Assembly (NCBI GenBank): GCA_013215605.1
Contig: JABSQW010000066.1
Coordinates: 1-40,082, forward strand
DNA: 40,082 bases
From: Myxococcales bacterium
Lineage (GTDB): Bacteria > Myxococcota_A > UBA9160 > SMWR01
Direction of reading: 5' to 3'
Position 1 is the stretch's first letter; every line of letters starts with the position of its first letter. The notes under the pieces are model-generated. The model was not told the origin of the DNA. It made no database searches and saw nothing but the letters and a program-made list of their open reading frames with translations. Shown one piece after another: positions 17,888 through 26,359 of this stretch. Position numbers and translations under genes: made by a program.

Positions 17888-19177
17888 TCACGCGTTGCTC
17901 GCGCCGCCTCTCCGAGGATTGGTTCTCGGCTCCTCCACGAACCAGAACACGACGACGAGCGCCCCGAGCTGGAAGACGATCGCGATCCAGAAGAGCGCAA
18001 CGTAGGAGAACAGGGCCGCGAGGAGCCCGCCCGCCACGGCGCCGACAGCGGCCACCGCTTCGGACGCGGTGTTCGCCACGGCGATGCGCATCGGTAGGTT
18101 CCGGCGCGAGCCGAACTCGAGCACGAGGTTCTGCGCCGCGAACTGGAAGCCGCCGAGCCCCGCGCCGAGCACCGCGAAGACTGCCAGCACGCCCCGAAAA
18201 TCGTCAGTTTCCATGAGGAGCAGGACGGCGAGGATCCAGAGTGCCAGGGCCGCCAGGAACACGAAGCGAAAGCCGCGCCGGTCCGCGATGGATCCCCACG
18301 CCAGGTTGGTGACGCTCTGCGCGATCACGAAGGCCGCGGTGAGCTGGCCGAGTTCGCTCCCCCCGAGATCCATGCGGTCCTTCGCGTAGATCACGTAGAA
18401 GGGAACGGCCATGCGTCCCATGGTGGCGAGCGCGCGCGCCTGGAAGTAGCGGGTGAAGCCCTTGTCCGATCGGAGGAGCGCCGGAAGCTCGCGCAGCCGC
18501 TCGCTCACGCGGGACGGCTCGCGCACCGTTGGGCTCGGTGGCTCGACCACGAACAGCAGCATGGCGAGGCCCGTCGACGTGAGGCCAAACGCGACGAGGA
18601 AAGTGGCCGCGTAGCCGTTGCCGAGCACGTTCGAGTCGACGAGATACGTCCCGGCCAGCACGGCCACGACGGCCGCCGTGACGCCGGAGAGCGCCATTCG
18701 CAGGCCGAGCAGGAATCCACGGTGCGCAACGGGGATCACCTTCGAGACGAGCATGTTGAACGCGACGCCCTGGATCCCGAGGAAGAAGCCGAACCCCATG
18801 AGAAACGCGCAGGTCGCGAAGAGCCTCCACGGGTCCGGGAGAAAGATCCCGGCGAGCGCGAGACCGAGAATCTGGACACGCATCAGCGCGCCGTTCCAGA
18901 TCGAGACCCCAACCACCCGCCTCCGGTGCTCGATCAGCGTGGCGCCGAGGAACGGCGACAGCAGCATCCCCAGGTACTGGAGGCCGCGCGCGATGCCGAC
19001 CGCCGCGTCGGTTCCGGCCAGCATGTAGAGATAGGCTGGGATGAAGGTCGGCGCGTTGATGAGACGCATTCCGGTCTGTCCGAGCAGACCGTGGCCGAGA
19101 TGCGCGAGGTAGTTGCGACGCAGGTGCCTTCGCACCTCGGTCTGAAAGGCAGCCTCGCGATCTTCAGGCGCGTTCAA
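17888..19177 (-). CDS. Major facilitator superfamily transporter
   Basis: A 429-residue inner-membrane protein with about 12 hydrophobic segments arranged as two halves around a charged central loop (residues about 195-225). MFS-type turns are present: EHRRRVVG after TM2 and ADRRGFRFV after TM8. The cargo cannot be predicted. The track ORF starts at 19300, antisense-like to the folC frame. I choose TTG 19177, which has GGGAG 7 nt upstream and overlaps the end of folC by 14 nt. GTG about 13 codons later is an alternative. Probably cotranscribed with folC. The last residues (PRTNPRRGGASNA) are a cytoplasmic tail. Confidence 0.85.
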   Translation of the reverse strand: MNAPEDREAAFQTEVRRHLRRNYLAHLGHGLLGQTGMRLINAPTFIPAYLYMLAGTDAAVGIARGLQYLGMLLSPFLGATLIEHRRRVVGVSIWNGALMRVQILGLALAGIFLPDPWRLFATCAFLMGFGFFLGIQGVAFNMLVSKVIPVAHRGFLLGLRMALSGVTAAVVAVLAGTYLVDSNVLGNGYAATFLVAFGLTSTGLAMLLFVVEPPSPTVREPSRVSERLRELPALLRSDKGFTRYFQARALATMGRMAVPFYVIYAKDRMDLGGSELGQLTAAFVIAQSVTNLAWGSIADRRGFRFVFLAALALWILAVLLLMETDDFRGVLAVFAVLGAGLGGFQFAAQNLVLEFGSRRNLPMRIAVANTASEAVAAVGAVAGGLLAALFSYVALFWIAIVFQLGALVVVFWFVEEPRTNPRRGGASNA

Positions 19178-20594
19178 GCGGGCTCCCGTCCGAGGATCGG
19201 GACGATCGGGAGACGGCGGCTGGATTCGACGTGCTGGATCGCAGCACGCTCCGCGCGATTCCCGCGAGATACACCGAGCCCGCGATGCACAAGCCGTCAC
19301 CGGGGCCGAGCGCTTCGTAGGCTGCGCGCACCGCGAGGTGCGGATTGGGAACCACCCGGGACGCGACGTCGGGCGCGAGGCTCTCGATCGCGCGCGCCAC
19401 GTCGTTGGGGTCCATCGACCGCGTGGGCTCGGCGCGTGTGATTGTCACCTGGTCGACCTGCGGGAGGAGAGCGCGCAGCACCGCCTGCGTGTCCTTGTCC
19501 GCGCTGATGGACACTACGAGGTGGGTTCGCGCACCCGGGCCCTTCCGAAGCTCCCGGAGCACACCCGCGAGCGCTTCCGCGGAGCGCTTCGTGTGGGCGC
19601 TGTCGACCACGATCCAGGGATCCCGCGCGAAGATCTCGAGGCGGCCGGGCAGTCGCGTCGCCGCCAGCCCCGCGGCGGCGGTTCGCGCCAGCGTCTCGTC
19701 GTCGATGAGTCCGGCGCGCCGGACACACGCCACCGCGAGGGCGGCGTTCTGCGCCTGATGGGCGCCGACGACGCCGAGATTCGCGTCGATTTCGACAGCG
19801 CCGTCCGTCAGCGTGACGCGCTGACCAAAGCCAGCGCTGGATTCGCGGCCGCGGGCAGGCCCGGTGCGGAATTGGAAGTCGCGCCCGCACTCCGCGAGGG
19901 GCGCGCCCACGGCGTGCGCACGCTCTCGTACCACCTTCGCCGCCCGAGGGTCGAGCGCTCCCATGACGGCGGGTACGCGGGGCTTGAGGATGCCCGCCTT
20001 CTCCGCGGCGATCGCTTCGAGGGTCGAGCCCAGCGTTTCCGTGTGCTCGAGTTCGATCGGTGTCACACAGGTGACCGCGGGATCGACTGCGTTGGTCGAG
20101 TCGAGACGCCCGCCGAGCCCGACCTCGAGCACCGCGCAGTCGACACGAGCCTCGCGAAACAGGACGAGCGCTGCGGCCGTGGTGGCGTCGAAAAAACTCG
20201 GCACCAATGCGGCGTCGCCGGCGCGCTGCGTCTCGACGTGGGGCCGAAGCACGTGGACTGCAGCTGCGAGCTTCGATCCGACCACGTCCTCGCCGTCGAT
20301 TCGAAAGCGCTCGGTCCAGCGCTCGAGGTGCGGCGACGTAAAGGTCCCCACCCGCAAGCCGGCCGCTCGCAGAAGCGACTCGGCGAATAGCGCGGTCGAC
20401 CCCTTCCCCTTCGAGCCCGCGATGTGAATCACGCGCAGGCCGGTGTGTGGATCGCCCAAACGGGACAAGAGTGCGCGGATGGGGTCGAGCCCAAGCCGCT
20501 CGTAGCGCAGCTCGGGCTGCTTCTCGAGGTTGATCAGACCCTCGAGCCAGTCTGCGGCATCGTTGGCCGTGCGAATCGGGGGGCGTTCCGCCAT
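19164..20594 (-). CDS. folC: Folylpolyglutamate synthase / dihydrofolate synthase
   Basis: Adds glutamate to dihydropteroate or folates in an ATP-dependent ligase reaction, making retained folate cofactors. The protein has 476 residues and shows the Mur-ligase fold. It has P-loop IAGSKGKGSTALFAESLL, SPHLERWTERFRIDG, the VLEVGLGGRLDSTN motif, IELEHTETLG with the metal-binding His, and EKAGILKP. The C-terminal domain has DSAHTKRSAEAL. Start ATG 20594 fits the family. A strong terminator sits only 16 nt upstream of this start, so expression depends on read-through or a cryptic promoter. The MFS gene overlaps its end. Confidence 0.95.
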   Translation of the reverse strand: MAERPPIRTANDAADWLEGLINLEKQPELRYERLGLDPIRALLSRLGDPHTGLRVIHIAGSKGKGSTALFAESLLRAAGLRVGTFTSPHLERWTERFRIDGEDVVGSKLAAAVHVLRPHVETQRAGDAALVPSFFDATTAAALVLFREARVDCAVLEVGLGGRLDSTNAVDPAVTCVTPIELEHTETLGSTLEAIAAEKAGILKPRVPAVMGALDPRAAKVVRERAHAVGAPLAECGRDFQFRTGPARGRESSAGFGQRVTLTDGAVEIDANLGVVGAHQAQNAALAVACVRRAGLIDDETLARTAAAGLAATRLPGRLEIFARDPWIVVDSAHTKRSAEALAGVLRELRKGPGARTHLVVSISADKDTQAVLRALLPQVDQVTITRAEPTRSMDPNDVARAIESLAPDVASRVVPNPHLAVRAAYEALGPGDGLCIAGSVYLAGIARSVLRSSTSNPAAVSRSSRSSDGSPLERA

Positions 20595-20610
20595 GGGGTG
20601 TACTCAAAAG

Positions 20611-20640
20611 GAACGAGGCGACCCACGGGTCGCCTCGTTC
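20611..20640 (-). terminator. Perfect 14-bp hairpin terminator just upstream of folC
   Basis: GAACGAGGCGACCC and GGGTCGCCTCGTTC pair perfectly around a 2-nt spacer. On the minus strand the stem is followed by CTTTTG, with the T-run at 20607-20610. It terminates the NRDE-unknown operon and lies 16 nt before the folC ATG. Confidence 0.8.
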
Positions 20641-20650
20641 ACAAGGACGC

Positions 20651-20687
20651 GTTCAGTGAACGGCTTCCCTGGGAAGCCTTACTGAAC
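20651..20687 (-). terminator. Second hairpin overlapping the stop of the 108-aa gene
   Basis: GTTCAGT (20651-20657) pairs with ACTGAAC (20681-20687), enclosing GGCTTCCC-T-GGGAAGCC (20662-20678) with a small internal loop. The stem includes the last codons of the 108-aa gene. No T-run follows, so it may protect the 3' end or act together with the downstream terminator. Confidence 0.5.
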
Positions 20688-21005
20688 CATGTAGCGCTTC
20701 CACTGGCGGTATTCCTTGACCGCTTCGCTGGTCGAGCCCGCAGCCGGAAAGTAGAACTTCACCGCGTGTCCGCACTTCTGGCAGATCTTGTAGCAGAACT
20801 TGAATCCGTCGATCTCGCGCATCGTACCGATGATCTCGCGCGTATCGTTGCTGCAGCACTTGGACGGTCTCACCGGCGAAATGATCTTTCGCGGGTATTC
20901 GTTCTTCGGCTTCTGATCGTTGGTGTATTTGATGATGTTCCGCACCGTCCGGTTGGCCTTGGCGTCGGAATTCTGCTTGCGGATGTTGCTACCGATTCTT
21001 CTCAA
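20679..21005 (-). CDS. Unknown 108-aa Cys-containing basic protein
   Basis: I do not recognise this protein. It has 108 residues, is basic and hydrophilic, and has no signal peptide or membrane span. A Cys cluster, KCC at about residue 50 and FCYKICQKCGHAVKFYF at about 70-85, resembles half of a zinc ribbon, and the CQKCG knuckle is the clearest part. The start is TTG 21005, which overlaps the NRDE stop (TTGA) and has AGGAG 6 nt upstream, so translation is coupled to the upstream gene. Base composition by eye is lower in GC than the neighbours, and codons for Lys, Asn and Ile are frequent. It is real by operon logic and two terminators directly after it. Confidence 0.6.
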   Translation of the reverse strand: MRRIGSNIRKQNSDAKANRTVRNIIKYTNDQKPKNEYPRKIISPVRPSKCCSNDTREIIGTMREIDGFKFCYKICQKCGHAVKFYFPAAGSTSEAVKEYRQWKRYMVQ

Positions 21006-21799
21006 CGGACACTCCTCACGATGGACTCTCCCTCGACGATCCTGGCCTTCCGGTCCATTTCGCGAAGAAGCGGGGTGAAATCAAGAAAGGGCTCCCTACA
21101 CGGGGCGCCCTTCGCGTAGCGGAGCTCGCTTGCCGAATCGCGGCCGAGGCCGTTCTCGTGAAGCTGGAACAGGATCGAGCTGCGGGTTCCGTACTCAGCG
21201 GTGTGGACACACGCGGCGTCGACGCTCTCACCGTCGTGGTCGCGGCAGACCTGGGCAAGCGAGTCGAGAATCCGGTCGGGCTCCGATCTGCGCGCCCGAT
21301 CGACCAGGCCTCGCAAGCGATCGAGCTTGTCGCTCGGCTCGTCGAACCCGACGTTTCCAATGACGTGGGCGCCGGGAGCCAGCTCGATGGTCTGCGGACG
21401 ATCCGCGTAGGAGATCGCGAAGGCCTGGTGGCCGTCTGCGATCAGGAGATTGAACGGGTTGTAGGCGCCGTTCTTCTCTTTGATGAGGCTCTCGATTCCG
21501 ATGACCGCCTCTTTCGCGCTGGCCGCGACCAGCGCGTCCATCACGAGCAGGCCTCGCGACCTGCGGTTTCGGTCCGGATCCTCGCAGCGCCGATTCGTCA
21601 GTGCGGCGAAGACACCGTGTTTATTCAGCCCAAGCCAGGTCCCGCCTTCTCGCAGGTCTTTCGGCGCGAGAACCGTTCCGTAGGGAGTTGGACGCAGTGC
21701 CGGCCCATCAGATGGGCGGTCAAAAAACTCGTCCCGGTTCGCCGCAATCACGAGCGGCAATCCCGGAACGGAGCGATGCAGCGCGACGAGAGTGCACAC
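21002..21799 (-). CDS. NRDE/TANGO2 family protein, predicted Ntn-hydrolase-like
   Basis: A 265-residue protein starting V(M)-C-T-L-V-A-L with NRDE motif AANRDEFFDRP at residues about 19-29. Family members begin MCT, and Cys2 is the presumed N-terminal nucleophile. The start must therefore be GTG 21799; the track's 21958 start would bury the Cys. Other family segments include GGTWLGLNKHGVFAALTNRR and YNPFNLLIADG. The eukaryotic homologue TANGO2 is linked to lipid or haem handling, but the bacterial role is unproven. It overlaps the 108-aa gene downstream. Upstream is a 220-bp gap to the patatin gene, in which I see no clear regulatory site. Confidence 0.88.
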   Translation of the reverse strand: MCTLVALHRSVPGLPLVIAANRDEFFDRPSDGPALRPTPYGTVLAPKDLREGGTWLGLNKHGVFAALTNRRCEDPDRNRRSRGLLVMDALVAASAKEAVIGIESLIKEKNGAYNPFNLLIADGHQAFAISYADRPQTIELAPGAHVIGNVGFDEPSDKLDRLRGLVDRARRSEPDRILDSLAQVCRDHDGESVDAACVHTAEYGTRSSILFQLHENGLGRDSASELRYAKGAPCREPFLDFTPLLREMDRKARIVEGESIVRSVR

Positions 21800-22019
21800 C
21801 GGAAAGCGGCCCGCGTTCGCCAGCGTCTCCCCGTGGAAGGCGTTCTTCCTTGGTGGACCCCTGGGGAACCAAATAGTACCAAATGTATGGAATTTCGCCA
21901 GCTTAGGAGGGAAATGCCCTACTGGTGAGACCCTCGCCAGCCGACAAGTGGCGCCCATGCCAGCCCCCCCGGCACCTCACAGGGCACTTCTGGCAGCGCG
22001 ACTGACGGAACACGACCGA

Positions 22020-23381
22020 TCAGGCGCGTTTCGTGCCCACCAGACGTAGCTCTTGCGAGGACGAGAAGTCTGCGTCGGGTGCGCCCCGCTTGCGCCAGCC
22101 CTGCTCTTCTCGGGTCCGTCGCGCGCGCTTGGCCGCGACCCTCCGGTCCATCGTCAGCCCGTAGCGGGCGAAGACCCGGCTGAGCTGGTCGAAGTTCTGC
22201 TCCACCGTCTTGCGCACGGACTCGAAGCCGTGCTCGAGCGACTGCGAGCGCTTCCAGAACGCCAGAGGGTTGGTGGCGAAGAAGTTGGCGTCGCTCTCTC
22301 GCGGCTCGAGGAGGACGATGTCGCCCTGGAACTCGGAACCGGACACGTGGCGCTGGATGCTGAGCTCGAGCCGCGAGTGCAGCAGGGTCCGGAACGCCTG
22401 GTTGACCACCAGCTTCATCCCGCGGTCGGAGAGGTAGCGGCCGTCGGCGAAGTACGGGCCATCCCCTCCCTCGGCGTCGACGCGGTTCAGAAACGGCCGG
22501 AAGGGGTTGTAACAGATGACGAGGTCGGCGCCCTTCTCGATCGCGATGTCGAGGTTGGCGGTGTAGCGAACGCCGCCGTCGATGTAGTCGATCCCGTTGA
22601 TGCGGGCCGGCTTGTAGAAGATCGGCAGCGCCGAAGACGCCTGCACCGCCTGGGAGATGGTGATCTCGGAGTTCTCGTCGGCGCCGAAGATCACCCGCTC
22701 GGCCGTGTCGAGGTCGCACGCCGTAATGTAGAGGCTGCGCCCGCACTTGCGTTCGAAGGCCTGGAAGTCGTTCGGCATGCTGAGCTTGGCGAGGCTCTTC
22801 GCCAGCCAGCGCTCCAGGCTCGCGTTGTCGAAGAAACCGCTCGGGAAGTGGTTGGTGAGCGCCGGAATCTCGCGCTCGGGAGAAATGTGGTCGAGCAGAC
22901 GCATCGCCAGCGCTTCCGCGCGGGTGTAATTAGGCTTGCGAACGAAGCGACGCAGAGATGGGCCGAGGGCATCGGACAGACCCGGGAGTCCGGTCGCGAA
23001 GTGGGCCACGACGCTCGGCAGGTACGTGCAGAGGTCGTACGCGAACATTGCGGGGCGCGACACGAATTCCCTGAAATTCGGCTTGTAGAAGTCGACCGGA
23101 CGCAGCTGGGCGAGGCGCTTGCTCGTCCCCTCGAGGACCCGGATCATCTCGGTGGGCGACACGCCGGCCGCAAGCGACGCCGCGAGAATCGAGCCCGCCG
23201 AGATCCCGACGTAGGAGTCGAGCTCTGTAATGCGCCGATTGGTGAAGTAGTCGTCGAGGGCCTTGAGTCCGCCCACCTTGAACGCGCCACCCGAGACGGC
23301 GCCGCCGGCCAGCACGAGCGCGATCTTGGGATTGCGCTTCGGCCGGTTCGAATTGCTCTTGCGGATGAGCGTCAGTCCCAC
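22020..23381 (-). CDS. Patatin-like phospholipase
   Basis: A serine acyl hydrolase with the patatin Ser-Asp dyad. With the start at GTG 23381 (GAGGA upstream) it has 453 residues. The oxyanion loop is GGAVSGGAFKVGGL (about 26-40), the nucleophile elbow is GISAGS (Ser61) and the catalytic Asp lies in DGG (Asp268). A long insert between elbow and DGG (about 90-190) and a basic C-terminus (RRVAAKRARRTREEQG) are notable. The track ORF adds about 104 residues that overlap the divergent gene and look non-coding. No signal peptide is present, so it is probably cytoplasmic or membrane-associated. Substrate unknown; phospholipid or storage lipid is likely. Confidence 0.87.
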   Translation of the reverse strand: MGLTLIRKSNSNRPKRNPKIALVLAGGAVSGGAFKVGGLKALDDYFTNRRITELDSYVGISAGSILAASLAAGVSPTEMIRVLEGTSKRLAQLRPVDFYKPNFREFVSRPAMFAYDLCTYLPSVVAHFATGLPGLSDALGPSLRRFVRKPNYTRAEALAMRLLDHISPEREIPALTNHFPSGFFDNASLERWLAKSLAKLSMPNDFQAFERKCGRSLYITACDLDTAERVIFGADENSEITISQAVQASSALPIFYKPARINGIDYIDGGVRYTANLDIAIEKGADLVICYNPFRPFLNRVDAEGGDGPYFADGRYLSDRGMKLVVNQAFRTLLHSRLELSIQRHVSGSEFQGDIVLLEPRESDANFFATNPLAFWKRSQSLEHGFESVRKTVEQNFDQLSRVFARYGLTMDRRVAAKRARRTREEQGWRKRGAPDADFSSSQELRLVGTKRA

Positions 23382-23656
23382 TCGATCCTCGCACGCCGTC
23401 GCACGGTCTCCTCCGACCCGCCCCCGCGCCGTCTCGCGGCCTTTCAAGAAGGGGCTCGCCCCGACGCTTCGAGTCGGGAAAACTCTCCAGGCCCGCGTTG
23501 GAAGAACCGCCGAACCTCTCGAATGCGAAACTCCCGAAAAGGCCCAGGAGGTTTCATCGGCCGAACGCCGCACGGGATGACCCGGAGTCGTAATGCGACG
23601 CGTGAACCCGAGCTTCCGACCGCGGCGTTGCTGACGTGGAAAACCCTCACTTCGAC

Positions 23657-25003
23657 ATGACTGAATCTCGCCGCCTCCAATTCGCCAGGTCACACGCCGC
23701 CGCCAGCGTCGCGGTCGCCGGCGTGATTCTCGGCTGCGCGACGCCTGCGGACCCCGCTCTGCCCAACACCGCGAGCGCGCGGACGTCCGAGGGCCCCGGG
23801 CCGAGCCTCGCCCCCGAGGTGCTCGAGGGGCGCGTCTACGCAGACGCGTCCGACCCGGACTTCCCGATCGTTCCGATCACGCCCGCCACCGCGGCGGCGC
23901 GGCGCGGTGCGCCCGATGTCGAGATGGTCGGAGCATCACCCACGAGTCAGAACACGTGGGTCCGCGTCCGGCCCGAGCCTCTCCTGTACGGATTGCTCAC
24001 GGGACACGAGCCTTTCAACGAAGACAACCGGCGGCGGCGCGTACGGATCGCGAAGGCGAAAGTACGGCCAGCCCGCGCTGACGCCGACGCGGAGCAGGAG
24101 TCCGCCCGCAGCGAGGCCCTCGAAAACGAGATCATGGCGGAGCTGCTGCGGCAGGAAGCGCTCCTCGAGCAGATGGAGGAGGAGAACGAGCAGCGGGCGA
24201 TGCCCCCCGAAGTCGTGGGCGAGAATCTCTCCGAGCGCGCCGACCCCCGCTCGGCGCCGGCGACGCCCACCGAGCGATCCCTCCCCATGGCGATCTTCGA
24301 CAACGAGAACATGATCGTGCCCGCCAATACCTGGGGAAACTCGCGCAGGCTCGAGGTGGTGCGCCGAACGCTCGACGCCGACCAGGACGGAGCGCCCGAG
24401 CAGGTGCGTTACTACACGCGCCGCGACGAGCAGCTGCTGCGCATCGAGAAGGACCGCAACTACGACGGCAGAATTGATACGTGGGACCGCTACGAAGACG
24501 GCCAGCTCGTTGCGCGGACCCTCGACGAAAACGACGACGGCAAGCCTGACAACTGGCAGAAATTCGAGGGCGATCGCATGACGACGCGCGTGATCGATCG
24601 CGACTACGATGGCGTGAAGGACGCGTTCTACACCTACCAGCAGGGCTTGCTCGTCGAGGAGCGCCACGATCCCGACAACGACGGTGCCATCGAGATCCGC
24701 AGCCGCTACCGCGACCGCCACCGCGTCGAGACCGTGGAAGATCGGAGCGGCGACAACGTCTTCGACACGTTTACCACGTACCACGTCGTCGACGGCCAGG
24801 AGCTCGTGGCGAAGGTCGAGAGCGATACCACGGGCGACGGCAAGCGCAATCTCATCGAGACCTACGTGGCCGCCGCGAACAAGGCCGTTCTCGCAAAGCG
24901 CGAAGAGGACAAGACGGGAGACGGCACGATGGACATCACGTCGATCTACGAGAAAGGCCGCCTCGTGCGCCGAGAGGTCTCCGACCCCTCGCTGATTCCC
25001 TGA
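23657..25003 (+). CDS. Lipoprotein with tandem EF-hand-like DxDxDG repeats
   Basis: A 448-residue protein with a lipoprotein signal (lipobox VILGC, Cys27). A Pro/Ala-rich region, then an acidic coiled coil (about 145-185: ALENEIMAELLRQEALLEQMEEE), precede eight repeats of about 22 residues from about residue 240 to 440. Each repeat opens with an acidic loop such as DADQDGAPE, DRNYDGRID, DENDDGKPD, DRDYDGVKD, DPDNDGAIE, DRSGDNVFD, DTTGDGKRN or DKTGDGTMD. An aromatic strand (WDRYEDG, FYTYQQG) follows each loop. The loops resemble calcium-binding loops of dockerin or thrombospondin type 3. Surface or periplasmic calcium binding is inferred. ATG 23657 fits the signal peptide; GTG 23636 is possible. 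Confidence 0.8.
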   Translation: MTESRRLQFARSHAAASVAVAGVILGCATPADPALPNTASARTSEGPGPSLAPEVLEGRVYADASDPDFPIVPITPATAAARRGAPDVEMVGASPTSQNTWVRVRPEPLLYGLLTGHEPFNEDNRRRRVRIAKAKVRPARADADAEQESARSEALENEIMAELLRQEALLEQMEEENEQRAMPPEVVGENLSERADPRSAPATPTERSLPMAIFDNENMIVPANTWGNSRRLEVVRRTLDADQDGAPEQVRYYTRRDEQLLRIEKDRNYDGRIDTWDRYEDGQLVARTLDENDDGKPDNWQKFEGDRMTTRVIDRDYDGVKDAFYTYQQGLLVEERHDPDNDGAIEIRSRYRDRHRVETVEDRSGDNVFDTFTTYHVVDGQELVAKVESDTTGDGKRNLIETYVAAANKAVLAKREEDKTGDGTMDITSIYEKGRLVRREVSDPSLIP

Positions 25004-25030
25004 ACGGGCGAATCCGAAGGATTCGCCCGT
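25004..25030. terminator. Bidirectional hairpin between convergent genes
   Basis: ACGGGCGAATC and GATTCGCCCGT form a perfect 11-bp stem with a 5-nt loop. It lies exactly between the stop of the repeat lipoprotein and the stop of the VWA gene. No T-run is present on either side. Confidence 0.6.
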
Positions 25031-26359
25031 CTACCGCTTGCTCTCCAGCTTCTCGATCTCGAGCTCCACCGCCTTGCGCTGCTGGTCTCGGAAGCGCTGG
25101 ATGCGGTCGCGTTCGATCAGCAGAAGGAGCTGTTTGTTGCGTTCGCGAATTCGGTCCAGCTCGAGCGAAAGCTCGCGTCCGGAGAGACCCGCGGTCTCGA
25201 ACTCCATGTCGAACTCGATGCTGTTGCTCGTCCCGTCCGACGCCAGTGCGGTAACGCGGACGCGATTGGCTCCCTCGCATACCGGGACGAACCCCGTGAA
25301 GCTGCCGTCGGGCGAGAGGTTCACGTCGGTCGATATCTCGTGCGTAGTCATGTTGGTGAAGACCACATCGTCGACGTTCGCGAACGACACGGCCTGGAGG
25401 AAGCTCACGATCTCCCCGGGGCTGCGGACGGGCGTGTAGGTTCCCCGCGTGATGCGCGCCATTTCGGTGGCGGCGATGGGATTCTGCAGAGCCAGCGGTC
25501 CGACCGCGTACGTGTTGATCGTGATACCGGCTTTGTGTGCCACCCGCGCTGCGTTCAGCGCCGCCTCGACGTCGCCAGGGTCCTGGACGGTGGAGAGGCC
25601 GAACGGAAAGCTCGGCTGCCCGTCCGTCAGGAAGAGCACCATCTTCTTCGCGTCCGGGCGCGTGCGGCTCTTGGCTCCGGTGAGTCCCGCCAGCTCGGTG
25701 ATCGACAGGCGGACCGCGGCCGCGAAGTTGGTGGCGCCATGTGGGCCCCGGGCCTGGATGCGATCGAGCGCGATCAATATGCGACTGAACGTGGCGGTGA
25801 TGGGGACCTCGACCCACGCATCCTGCTGGTCGTACCGCGCACGCCGCTGGGTCTGGGGGTTGGCTTCGCCCGAGAAGCTCACCACACCGACGCGAACCCG
25901 ACCGGGCTCGAGGCTATGGATCAGGGACTTCGCCGCCAGAATCGAAGCGGCGAGAATCGTATCTCCCGGATCGGTGCACTCGAGGTCCGCGGGGTAGAGA
26001 CCGTCGGGGATCAGCTCCTTCTGCGGGTTGAACCCGACCTCGCCGTCGCCGTCGACGTCGATACCGCTCGCGGCGCGGGTCGAGCCCGACACGTCGATCG
26101 CGAGGATCACGTCGTATTCGAGGGCCTCGTTGCCGTCGGCCGTGGCGTTTCCCCGGATGGGCGCCTGGTGGACTCGGTTGCGCACAGGTTCGCCGGGACT
26201 CGGTGACTCGATCCGGATGCGGATCGGCGCATCGACGCCCAGCGCGGGTGGCGACGAGGCCTGCGAGGCGAGCGCGCTGGCCAGCAGCAGCGCGCACGCC
26301 AGCCAGCCGGCCGCGGAAGCCCGATGCGTCCCGCTGCAAAACCTGCTCGGCTGCTTCAC
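25031..26359 (-). CDS. Exported von Willebrand factor A domain protein
   Basis: A 442-residue protein with an N-terminal signal peptide (about residues 15-35, ALLLASALASQASS). The VWA domain runs from about 82 to 335. The MIDAS motif is D89-V-S-G-S93, with the later metal residues in GATNFAAA and LFLTDGQPSF. An insert after the MIDAS contains DVDGDGEVG, a calcium-loop-like sequence. A C-terminal coiled coil (about 390-442, RIRERNKQLLLLIERDR) could mediate oligomerisation. Extracytoplasmic protein-protein interaction is the likely role; the ligand is unknown. Its GTG overlaps the TGA of the M28-like gene, so the pair is translationally coupled. Confidence 0.85.
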   Translation of the reverse strand: MKQPSRFCSGTHRASAAGWLACALLLASALASQASSPPALGVDAPIRIRIESPSPGEPVRNRVHQAPIRGNATADGNEALEYDVILAIDVSGSTRAASGIDVDGDGEVGFNPQKELIPDGLYPADLECTDPGDTILAASILAAKSLIHSLEPGRVRVGVVSFSGEANPQTQRRARYDQQDAWVEVPITATFSRILIALDRIQARGPHGATNFAAAVRLSITELAGLTGAKSRTRPDAKKMVLFLTDGQPSFPFGLSTVQDPGDVEAALNAARVAHKAGITINTYAVGPLALQNPIAATEMARITRGTYTPVRSPGEIVSFLQAVSFANVDDVVFTNMTTHEISTDVNLSPDGSFTGFVPVCEGANRVRVTALASDGTSNSIEFDMEFETAGLSGRELSLELDRIRERNKQLLLLIERDRIQRFRDQQRKAVELEIEKLESKR

